A stretch of 11,467 nucleotides of DNA, taken from NCBI GenBank assembly GCA_964428225.1, contig CAYRXS010000225.1, forward strand, positions 1 to 11,467, written 5' to 3'. Both the position numbers and the translations under genes were made by a program. Positions 1-6,467 of this stretch are shown here, one piece after another (positions within the stretch are counted from its first letter, which is position 1; each line of letters starts with the position of its first letter). Below the pieces are notes generated by a model, which was given only the letters and a program-made list of their open reading frames with translations, was not told the DNA's origin and did no database searches. Source of the stretch: JBFMCU01 sp964428225 (GTDB lineage: Bacteria > Planctomycetota > UBA1135 > GCA-002686595).

Positions 1-1114
1 GGGGGGGGGGGGGGGGCCGGCGGGCGCCCGGGGGGGTCCCGGGGCCGGGGGGTGCGGGTTGCAGGAGGGGGTGGGCCCACTGATAGGCGCCCGCATCGAG
101 GGCGGGACCGTCGATGCCCAGGAGGAGGGTGCGCTCCCATTCGCGGTTGTACCTCTGGCGCAGCCAGTTCTGGACCTCCCGGTGGGCGAAGGGGGGAGGG
201 GGATCCCCGTCCTGGCGCTCGTGGAGCCGGAAGAACTCGTAGCCGACGAGCTCGTCCTCCTCCCGCCAGGGGAAGATCTCCGAGACGTCCCCGACCTCGG
301 CCCCCAGCCCGAACTCCCTGAGGCGCTCGTCGAGCAGCCGGGCCGGCTCGAGCCAGTCGGGAACGAGGCCCTGGGTCTCCCGCATCTTCGCGCCGAACAG
401 GGTCACGAGCTCGCCGAAGTCCTCTCCGGCCCGGGCGCGCTCCCGGAGCTCCTCCGCGAAGCTCTCCGCCTGCTCGGGTCCCCCGACGGCGGCGGCCTGG
501 ACGGCCAGGATCTGCAGCCGGACCTGGTCGGGAGTCCCCCACTTCCGCTTCGCCTCGTTCTCTTGGAGCCAGTAGAGGGCGCGGAGGGTCCCTGGCCGGA
601 CGTAGACATCGCGGAAGGGACGACGGCCCATGACCATCTCCCCCAACCGCTCATTCTGCCAGAGGACTCGATACAGGTACTCCACCGTGTCGCCGGCGGA
701 CTCGCGGGGATCGATGCCCCGGTCCCTCGCCTCGTTCGACAGGCCGATCACCCCCTCCGCCTGGCGCCGGCGTTCCTGCTCCCGGCCAACGATGGACCTG
801 ATCTGGGCGGGATCCACGCCCATGTCCTCGCCGGCCTGGCTCATCAGGGACCATAGGCGGAGCCCCCCGAGCTCGTGGTCCCGGGCCCGCAGGAGCTCCT
901 CCGGGGAGGTCGGGGCGGGATCCATCGCGTCGATCCGCCGCTGCACCGCGCTCCAGGTGATCACCCGGTCTCCGGTCTGGCAGATGACCCCGTCGACGAT
1001 CTGCCAGCCCTCCTTCGCGAGCTCCCGCGGATCGGGGGTCTCGTCCTGGCTCCCCGGGAGGGGGAGGGACGGCAGGGCGGCGGCGACCAGTGCGCTGACG
1101 AGGAGAGGGTTCAT
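1..1114 (-). CDS. SurA/PpiC-like peptidyl-prolyl isomerase-family folding factor (partial, C-terminus cut by window edge)
   Basis: The frame stays open from ATG at 1114 to the left edge (about 371 codons), with no stop. Residues 1-22 are hydrophobic (MNPLLVSALVAAALPSLPLP) and look like an export signal, though with a weak charged n-region. Residues 38-60 (IVDGVICQTGDRVIT) match the N-terminal segment of SurA/PpiC proteins, normally of the VNGEVIT type. Residues 196-300 follow a parvulin fold pattern: VRLQIL strand, AESFAEELRERARAGEDFGELV helix region, GLVPDWLEP, then GAEVGDVSEIF and YEFFRLHER. The positions that are usually His in active parvulins (RHIL, and the last strand GYHII) are not His here, so a chaperone role is more likely than isomerase activity. 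Its ATG overlaps the mfd stop (ATGA), with GGAG 11 bases upstream. The likely role is periplasmic or envelope protein folding. The Pro-rich tail beyond residue 350 runs into a poly-G edge and may be unreliable. Confidence 0.75.
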   Translation of the reverse strand, partial: MNPLLVSALVAAALPSLPLPGSQDETPDPRELAKEGWQIVDGVICQTGDRVITWSAVQRRIDAMDPAPTSPEELLRARDHELGGLRLWSLMSQAGEDMGVDPAQIRSIVGREQERRRQAEGVIGLSNEARDRGIDPRESAGDTVEYLYRVLWQNERLGEMVMGRRPFRDVYVRPGTLRALYWLQENEAKRKWGTPDQVRLQILAVQAAAVGGPEQAESFAEELRERARAGEDFGELVTLFGAKMRETQGLVPDWLEPARLLDERLREFGLGAEVGDVSEIFPWREEDELVGYEFFRLHERQDGDPPPPFAHREVQNWLRQRYNREWERTLLLGIDGPALDAGAYQWAHPLLQPAPPGPGTPPGARRPPPPP

Positions 1115-4100
1115 GGAAGGGGCGGCTCCGGGTCCGGGCGTTCGGCCGCCATCTTCCCGGCCTCGGCCTCCGGCATCAAGAGCGCTTCGATCCAGGCGAG
1201 GGCGTCGGCCGCCACGCGTCGATCCGGGGGGATCACGAGGTGGGCGGCGCCGGAGCGCAGGGGGCGCAGCTCGACCCCCCCGCCGGCGAGGGCGTGCTCG
1301 AGGGCCACGCGGTCGGTGAACTCGACGAGGTACGTCTCCTGGCGGTAGAGCAGCCGGCGGATCCCCAGCCGGGCGAGGCCGGCGCGCAGGAGGAACTGGC
1401 GCACGAGGGCCTCGGCCTCCTCCGGCACCCGCCCGTAGCGGTCGCGCATCTCGGCGAGGGCCTCCGCCGCGTCGTCCCCCGTCTCGATCGAGTTCAGGCG
1501 CCGCAGCAGCTCGAGGCGGGTGTCGGGGCCGGGGATCCAGCCCGCGGGCAGGAAGGCGCGGATGCCGAGCTCGAGCTCGACCGCGCTCGCCTCGATCTCC
1601 TCGGTGACCGCGGCCGGAACCTCGGCGAGCAGCTCCGCGCGGCTCGCGGGCGCGGCCATCATACGCTCGGTGGTCTGCTTGAGCAGGCGGCAGTACATGT
1701 CGTAGCCCACCGCCCCGATGTGTCCCGACTGCTCGGCCCCGAGGATGTTGCCCGCGCCGCGGATCTCGAGGTCCTTCATGCTGATCTGGAAGCCCGCGCC
1801 GAGCTGGGTGAGCTCCTCCAGGGCTTTCAATCGCTCGCGCGCCACGTCGCGCATCGGCTTCGCGCGGTCGATCATGAGGAAGCAGTAGGCCTTGTACCGC
1901 CCGCGCCCCACCCGGCCGCGGAGCTGGTGCAGCTCCGAGAGGCCGAAGTAGTTCGCGTCGTCGATCAGGATCGTGCCCGCGGACGGGATGTCGATGCCGT
2001 TCTCGACGATCGTGGTCGCGACGAGGACGTCGACGGCTCCGGAGATGAACGCGCGCATCACCTCGTCGAGCTGGCGCCCCGTCATCTGGCCGTGGCCGAC
2101 CGCGAAGGTGCACTCGGGGACGAGGGCCTGGAGCTCGCGGGCCCGGCGCGCGATCGACTGGACCCGGTTGTGCAGGAAGAACGTCTGCCCGCCCCGGTTC
2201 TTCTCGCGCCGGATGGCCTCGCGGACGCGCGAGGCGTCCTGGGACCAGACGAGCTGCGTCTCGATCTCCTGGCGTCCCTCGGGAGGCACCGTCAGCGCCG
2301 AGATGTCCCGCAGGCCGGACAGCGACATGTGCAGGGTGCGGGGGATCGGCGTGGCGGTGAGGGTGAGGACGTCGACGTGAGCTCGCAGCTGCTTGAAGTG
2401 CTCCTTGTGCCGGACGCCGAACCGCTGCTCCTCGTCGATGATCACGAGGCCGAGGTTGGCGAAGGTCACGTCCTTGGAGAGCAGGCGGTGCGTCCCGATC
2501 ACGATGTCGGCCTCGCCGAGTGCCACGCGATCCACCGCGTCCTTGATGCGCTTGCCCGTCACGTAGCGGCTGAGCAGCGCGACCTCGACGGGGAAGTCGG
2601 CGAGGCGCTCGCGGAAGACCTCGTAGTGCTGCTGGGCGAGCACGGTGGTCGGCACCAGGATCGCGACCTGTCCGCCCGCGCTGACCACGCGGAACGCCGC
2701 TCGCACGGCGAGCTCCGTCTTTCCGAAGCCCACGTCGCCGCACAGCAGCCGATCCATGGGCGCCGGGGCGACGAGGTCGCCCGCGATCTCGCCGTCGGTG
2801 GTCGCCTGGTCGACAGTATCGGCGTAGGGGAAGGAGCCGATCAGGAGATCGACCAGCTCGCGGTCCACGCTCCAGGCATCGCGCTTGCGCAGCTCGCGCT
2901 TCGCCTGCACCTCGAGGAGCTCGGCGGCGAGGTCGATGATCGCCCGCTCGACCTTCTCCTTGCGTCGGCGGAACGCGTGTCCGCCGATCTTGTCGAGATC
3001 CGGCGCGGCGGTGCCGCTTCCGATGTAGCGCTGGACCAGGTCGATCCGGGAGCCCGGCACCCACACCGTGACCTCGTCCGCGAACATGACCTGCAGGTGC
3101 TCCTCCTCTCCGCCGGCCCGCACCATCCGCTCGAGCCCCACGAACCGTCCCACGCCGTGCACCGCGTGCACGACGAGGTCGCCGGTGCGCAGCTCGAAGA
3201 ACGACTCGAGGGCGCGGACGTGGTGGCGGCGACGCTGGCGGACGCGGGCGCGCGCTCCGAGCACGCCGGCGAGCTCGCGGTGGTTGACGACGATCAGGCC
3301 CAGCTCGGGAACGCGGAATCCCTTCGCCACCGACCCGATGGGCATCTCCACCCGCTCGCTCAGGTCGTCGAGGAGCTCCACGAGTCGCTCCCGCTCCGCC
3401 TCCGTCCGGCACAGGACCACGACGCGCTGCCCGCCCTCGACCTCCGGGCGGAGAGCCTCCGCGGCCTGGCGCATGCCGACCGCCAGCCCCTGCACGGAGC
3501 GCGTCTCGAAATCGATCTCCGCGGGCAGGCTCTGGAGGGAGAGCCGGCGGTGCTCGCTCATCGTCCGGCGAAAGTCGATCAGCGCGCGGGCGTGGGCGCT
3601 CGACTGGATGCGCAGGCCGTCGGCCTGATCCTCGACTCGCAAGGGCTCGAGCTCGAGGTACGCCGTGGTGGGGGACAGGATCTGGGCGGGGGAGACTCCC
3701 TTGCCGTCCTGGATCCCTCCCGCGTCGGACGCGATGCAGAGCGCGATCCGATCCATGGACTCGACGCTGCGCTGCGTCTCGGGATCGAAGGTGCGCAGGG
3801 ACTCGATCTCGTCATCGAAGAGCTCGATGCGCAGCGGCAGCTCGGAGGCGAAGGGGAACACGTCGAGGATGTCGCCGCGCAGGCTCACCTCACCGGGGAG
3901 CTCGGCGAGCGGCTGGCGCGTGTAGCCGGTGGGGATCAGGCGTTCGAGCGCGTCCTCGGGATCGAGCCTCTGGCCGATCTGCAGGTGGAGGTAGTCGCTC
4001 TCGAGGTCGCTCGGCGAGGGGACCGGCTGCAGCATCGAGAGCAGGGAAGCGACGACCACTCTCGGCCGCCGCTCCGGTGCGCCCGAGAAGGTCTGCGAGA

Positions 4101-4434
4101 CCTGCAGCCGGCGCCGGATCGCCTCGGGATCGGCGTGCAGCGTCCCTCCCGAGCTGTACGACTCGCGCGCGGGCAGGAGCGTCGCCTCGACCCCGAAGGT
4201 GGTGAGGTCCTCGACGCACAGCTCCGCCTCCACCTCCGTGGACGCGAGCACGAGCCACGGTCCCGCGCCGCTCCGGGTCAAGGCGGCGATCGCCATCGTC
4301 TGCGACGAGCCCCACAGGTTCCCGGCCGCCAGGCTCCTCTCCGTGGAGCTGCGCCGCACCAGGTCCCGGAACGTGGGGGACTGCTCCAGCACCGTGGGAT
4401 CGAGCGCCACGGGGGGCGATGTCGCTTCGGTCAC
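1111..4434 (-). CDS. mfd: Transcription-repair coupling factor Mfd
   Basis: Mfd is a DNA translocase that removes RNA polymerase stalled at lesions and recruits UvrA, directing nucleotide excision repair to transcribed strands. The 1107 residues match the usual ~1150. The order is complete. The UvrB-like N-terminal module includes GEVSLRGDILDVFPF at 181-195 and LFDDEIESLRTFD at 205-217. The RNA polymerase interaction (CarD-like) domain has DLVVHAVHGVGRFVGLE at 419-435. Motor domains follow: Walker A GDVGFGKTE 566-574, DEEQ 667-670, TATPIPRT 693-700, ATTIVENGIDIP 806-817 and QLRGRVGR 837-844. A TRCF C-terminal domain spans about 950-1085. The start is GTG at 4434, inside the rnc stop (GTGA), with GAGG about 10 bases upstream. 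The stop overlaps the next gene's ATG. The gene is the middle member of an rnc-mfd-folding factor operon. Nothing is missing or frameshifted. Confidence 0.98.
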   Translation of the reverse strand: MTEATSPPVALDPTVLEQSPTFRDLVRRSSTERSLAAGNLWGSSQTMAIAALTRSGAGPWLVLASTEVEAELCVEDLTTFGVEATLLPARESYSSGGTLHADPEAIRRRLQVSQTFSGAPERRPRVVVASLLSMLQPVPSPSDLESDYLHLQIGQRLDPEDALERLIPTGYTRQPLAELPGEVSLRGDILDVFPFASELPLRIELFDDEIESLRTFDPETQRSVESMDRIALCIASDAGGIQDGKGVSPAQILSPTTAYLELEPLRVEDQADGLRIQSSAHARALIDFRRTMSEHRRLSLQSLPAEIDFETRSVQGLAVGMRQAAEALRPEVEGGQRVVVLCRTEAERERLVELLDDLSERVEMPIGSVAKGFRVPELGLIVVNHRELAGVLGARARVRQRRRHHVRALESFFELRTGDLVVHAVHGVGRFVGLERMVRAGGEEEHLQVMFADEVTVWVPGSRIDLVQRYIGSGTAAPDLDKIGGHAFRRRKEKVERAIIDLAAELLEVQAKRELRKRDAWSVDRELVDLLIGSFPYADTVDQATTDGEIAGDLVAPAPMDRLLCGDVGFGKTELAVRAAFRVVSAGGQVAILVPTTVLAQQHYEVFRERLADFPVEVALLSRYVTGKRIKDAVDRVALGEADIVIGTHRLLSKDVTFANLGLVIIDEEQRFGVRHKEHFKQLRAHVDVLTLTATPIPRTLHMSLSGLRDISALTVPPEGRQEIETQLVWSQDASRVREAIRREKNRGGQTFFLHNRVQSIARRARELQALVPECTFAVGHGQMTGRQLDEVMRAFISGAVDVLVATTIVENGIDIPSAGTILIDDANYFGLSELHQLRGRVGRGRYKAYCFLMIDRAKPMRDVARERLKALEELTQLGAGFQISMKDLEIRGAGNILGAEQSGHIGAVGYDMYCRLLKQTTERMMAAPASRAELLAEVPAAVTEEIEASAVELELGIRAFLPAGWIPGPDTRLELLRRLNSIETGDDAAEALAEMRDRYGRVPEEAEALVRQFLLRAGLARLGIRRLLYRQETYLVEFTDRVALEHALAGGGVELRPLRSGAAHLVIPPDRRVAADALAWIEALLMPEAEAGKMAAERPDPEPPLP

Positions 4435-5090
4435 CGTTCGTCAGCCTCGGTCTCGATCACGAGCAGAGCCTCGTGCGCCGCCCAGCGTTCGGCCTCCTTG
4501 CGCGTGCGGCCCCAGGCGCTCGGATAGCGCCGTCCTCCCGTCTTCGCCGCCACGAGGAAGGCCTTGGAGTGGGCGTCCCCTCGCTCGTCGAGCACGACGT
4601 AGCTCGGCGGGGATCCCGTCTCGATCTGGCAGTAGCGCTGAAGCGACTGCTTGGGGTTCGGGGCGCCCTGGCGGCGGCCCACCCTCGAGAGCGGCTCCGC
4701 CAGGCTCTCCAGCGCGAACCGCCGCGCCGGCTCCAGGCCGCCGTCGAGATAGATGGCGCTCAGGAAGGCCTCGTAGAGGTTCGCGTGCACCGACCGAGGC
4801 AGGGCGCGGCCCTTCATGCCGTTGCCCAGGCGGGCGGTCTCCTCCAGGCCGAGCTCCCGCGCCGCCTCGGCGAGCACCTCGCGCGAGACCACCCAGGCCT
4901 TCATCTCCGTCAGGGTCCCCTCCTCCGCCTCGGGATGCCGCCGGAACAGCTCCTCGGCGACCACGAGGTCGAGGATGGTGTCACCGAGGAATTCCAGCCG
5001 CTCGTTGTCCTCCTGCTCCCCCGTGGAGGCGTGGGTGAGGGCGAGGCGGCAGAGCGCCTCGTCGCGGAACTGGTAGTGGCTTTCGGTCAT
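4431..5090 (-). CDS. rnc: Ribonuclease III
   Basis: RNase III is a cytoplasmic double-strand-specific endoribonuclease that processes rRNA precursors and structured mRNAs. The protein has 219 residues, close to the family's ~225. The catalytic domain carries the signature NERLEFLGD at 29-37, giving acidic residues E30, E33 and D37, and the second metal-site segment ANLYEAFLSAIYLDGG at 103-118 with E107. The residue matching E. coli D114 is Asn (N104). Related Asn-bearing sequences exist, so this is not proof of inactivity. The dsRNA-binding domain covers about 147-213 (PKQSLQRYCQ, then GDAHSKAFLVAA and GRTRKEAERWAAHEALL). ATG at 5090 fits the family start, since the first helix begins immediately (YQFRDEALCRLALTHAS). 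No clear Shine-Dalgarno sequence precedes it. It heads the operon and faces the ABC exporter genes across a ~500-base divergent region. Coupling to mfd by GTGA is seen. Confidence 0.97.
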   Translation of the reverse strand: MTESHYQFRDEALCRLALTHASTGEQEDNERLEFLGDTILDLVVAEELFRRHPEAEEGTLTEMKAWVVSREVLAEAARELGLEETARLGNGMKGRALPRSVHANLYEAFLSAIYLDGGLEPARRFALESLAEPLSRVGRRQGAPNPKQSLQRYCQIETGSPPSYVVLDERGDAHSKAFLVAAKTGGRRYPSAWGRTRKEAERWAAHEALLVIETEADER

Positions 5091-5597
5091 GGGAGAATCG
5101 GGAACATGCTACCGAGGCATTCGCTCGGAGCGCAGGGGTTTCGGCTTCCTGTACCGAGTCTCTCGAACCGAGGTCGGATCACCCGGTCGAGTCACGATTG
5201 GCCGTGATGCGTCCCTGATGCATACGGACGATACATCGGACACGGCGCCTTCGGCGCCAGCGTCACCCCACTGACGGCATGAGACACCGATGCTGTTCCC
5301 ACTTCGTTTCTGGTCCATCGCCTGACGGCGCTGGACTTGATGGTTCTACTGAGGCCGTCGATTGCGCAATGCGTTCGCCGACCGCGTGGGGAGCTCTGGC
5401 TTCCGGGCGTCGTCCTTCCCAACCTGCGTAGTCCCCCGTACGGAGAGCCGTGCTCGCCGCCAACCGTGCGGAGAGCCGTCGACGCGCTTTTCGAGGTCGA
5501 TTCGACGAATTCGGGGCAGGACTTCGCCTTGGAGACACACCAAGATCTCGTCCCGAGGTGCTCGCGTCCACTGAATCCTGCCCCACCCCCTGCCGCC
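5091..5597. other. Divergent intergenic region between rnc and the ABC exporter, no supported gene
   Basis: This stretch of about 500 bases lies between two divergent operons and must contain the start signals of both, but I cannot pick out convincing -35/-10 pairs. GC is visibly lower than in the flanking genes (35 of 60 bases at 5281-5340, against about 40 of 60 in a typical mfd line). It holds a 6-bp stem with a 3-base loop (GGCGCC TTC GGCGCC, 5244-5258), a perfect palindrome ATTGCGCAAT (5361-5370), dyads TCACG/CGTGA (5192-5207) and GTCGA/TCGAC (5496-5506), and an 11-base direct repeat CGGAGAGCCGT at 5441 and 5469. Short open frames across it show no recognisable protein. It could be a regulatory region, a decayed gene or a structured RNA. 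Confidence 0.6.
5441..5479. repeat. Short direct repeat CGGAGAGCCGT, two copies 28 bases apart
   Basis: Two identical 11-base copies lie at 5441-5451 and 5469-5479. The flanking bases also partly match (GT-A/G before both copies). They lie about 120-155 bases upstream of the ABC ATPase start, in the lower-GC intergenic region. They could be paired binding sites for a regulator or the remnant of an older duplication. Two copies are too few to decide. Confidence 0.5.
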
Positions 5598-6467
5598 ATG
5601 TCCGATCCCGAACCTCCCGTGATCCGAACCCGGGGCCTGAACCGCTCCTTCGGCACGATCGTCGCCGTGGACGACCTCGACCTCGAGGTGCGCGCCGGCG
5701 AGTGCCTGGGACTGCTCGGTCCCAACGGCGCGGGCAAGTCCACCACGGTGCGCATCCTCTCCACGCTGCTCCAGCCGAGCTCGGGGACGGTGAGTGTCCT
5801 CGGTCTCGATCCCCTCGCCGACGGCGATCGGCTGCGAGAGAGGATCGGCGTCGTGCCCCAGGATCTCGCCCTCTACGACGACCTGACCGGCCGGCAGAAC
5901 CTGCGCTTCTTCGGGAGCCTGCACGGTCTCCGCGGGAAGACGCTCGACGAGGCGCTGCGCGGCGGGCTCGACCTCGCCGGTCTGCAGGAGAGGGCCGATG
6001 ATCGCGTCAAGACCTACTCGGGGGGCATGAAGCGACGGCTGAACATCGCGGTGGCGCTCCTGCACGCTCCCGAGCTCGTCTTCCTCGACGAGCCCACGGT
6101 GGGGATCGACCCGCAGTCCCGGAACCGGGTCTTCGAGATGGTCGAGTCCCTTTCGGGGAACGGGATCACGACGGTCTACACGAGCCACCAGCTCGGCGAG
6201 GTCGAGCGGCTGTGCGACCGCATCGTGATCCTGGATCGGGGCCGCAAGGTCGCCGAGGGATCACTCGCCGAGCTGCAACGCCGCGCCGAGGTCCGCCAAG
6301 AGGGCGAGGCGTCCCTCCGCTTCGGATCGATCGCCCGCGCCGCGGAGGCCCAGGAGGTCCTCGCCCGCGCCGGGATCACCTGCGACGCCGCGGAGGACCT
6401 GCCCGACCTCGAGGAGATCTTCCTGGGGTTGACCGGACACGCGCTGCGCGATCAGGAGGCGTCATGA
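5598..6467 (+). CDS. ABC-2 type exporter, ATP-binding subunit (DrrA/NatA-like)
   Basis: This is the cytoplasmic ATPase that powers the permease encoded directly downstream. The 289 residues show every nucleotide-binding motif: Walker A GPNGAGKST 41-49, Q-loop Q88 in VVPQD, signature YSGGMKRRLNIA 140-151, Walker B LVFLDEP 160-166 followed by the D-loop (GIDPQ), and switch His197 in TVYTSHQ. The C-terminal LEEIFLGLTGHALRD (271-285) is the tail typical of DrrA/NodI/NatA ATPases of ABC-2 exporters of drugs, lipids or polysaccharides. ATG at 5598 is preferred because the family alignment begins at VIRTRGLNRSFG (8-19). The upstream in-frame extension is Pro/Arg-rich and family-unlike. No Shine-Dalgarno sequence is visible (the preceding bases are C-rich), so leaderless or weak initiation is possible. 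The stop overlaps the permease start (ATGA). The substrate cannot be inferred. Confidence 0.93.
   Translation: MSDPEPPVIRTRGLNRSFGTIVAVDDLDLEVRAGECLGLLGPNGAGKSTTVRILSTLLQPSSGTVSVLGLDPLADGDRLRERIGVVPQDLALYDDLTGRQNLRFFGSLHGLRGKTLDEALRGGLDLAGLQERADDRVKTYSGGMKRRLNIAVALLHAPELVFLDEPTVGIDPQSRNRVFEMVESLSGNGITTVYTSHQLGEVERLCDRIVILDRGRKVAEGSLAELQRRAEVRQEGEASLRFGSIARAAEAQEVLARAGITCDAAEDLPDLEEIFLGLTGHALRDQEAS

Noticed and set aside
59..856. A 265-codon plus-strand frame near the left edge
   Set aside because: It is antisense to the folding-factor gene, whose frame is confirmed by parvulin-like motifs and the ATGA overlap with mfd. The plus-strand product resembles no family.
1240..4527. A 1095-codon open frame on the plus strand, antisense to nearly all of mfd
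   Set aside because: GC-rich genes with biased third positions leave the opposite strand open. The product is an Ala/Arg/Glu/Leu-rich string without any family motif, while the minus strand gives a perfect Mfd.
5150..5190. TTCGA-containing segment resembling a tRNA T-loop
   Set aside because: The flanking bases do not form the 5-bp T-stem, and no acceptor stem or anticodon arm can be built around it.
5109..5318. Small minus-strand ORF of 69 codons upstream of rnc, and a 61-codon plus-strand ORF at 5089-5274
   Set aside because: Neither has a ribosome binding site, a recognisable domain or a clear compositional signal. They overlap each other.
5393..5480. Vague resemblance of the GTACGGAGAGCCGT area to group II intron sequences
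   Set aside because: No reverse transcriptase, domain V hairpin or intron boundaries are visible. The similarity is from memory and too short.
5337..5597. In-frame N-terminal extension of the ABC ATPase
   Set aside because: It is Pro/Arg/Cys-rich and unlike the family, which starts a few residues before the VIRTRGLNRSFG strand. ATG 5598 gives the expected length of 289.
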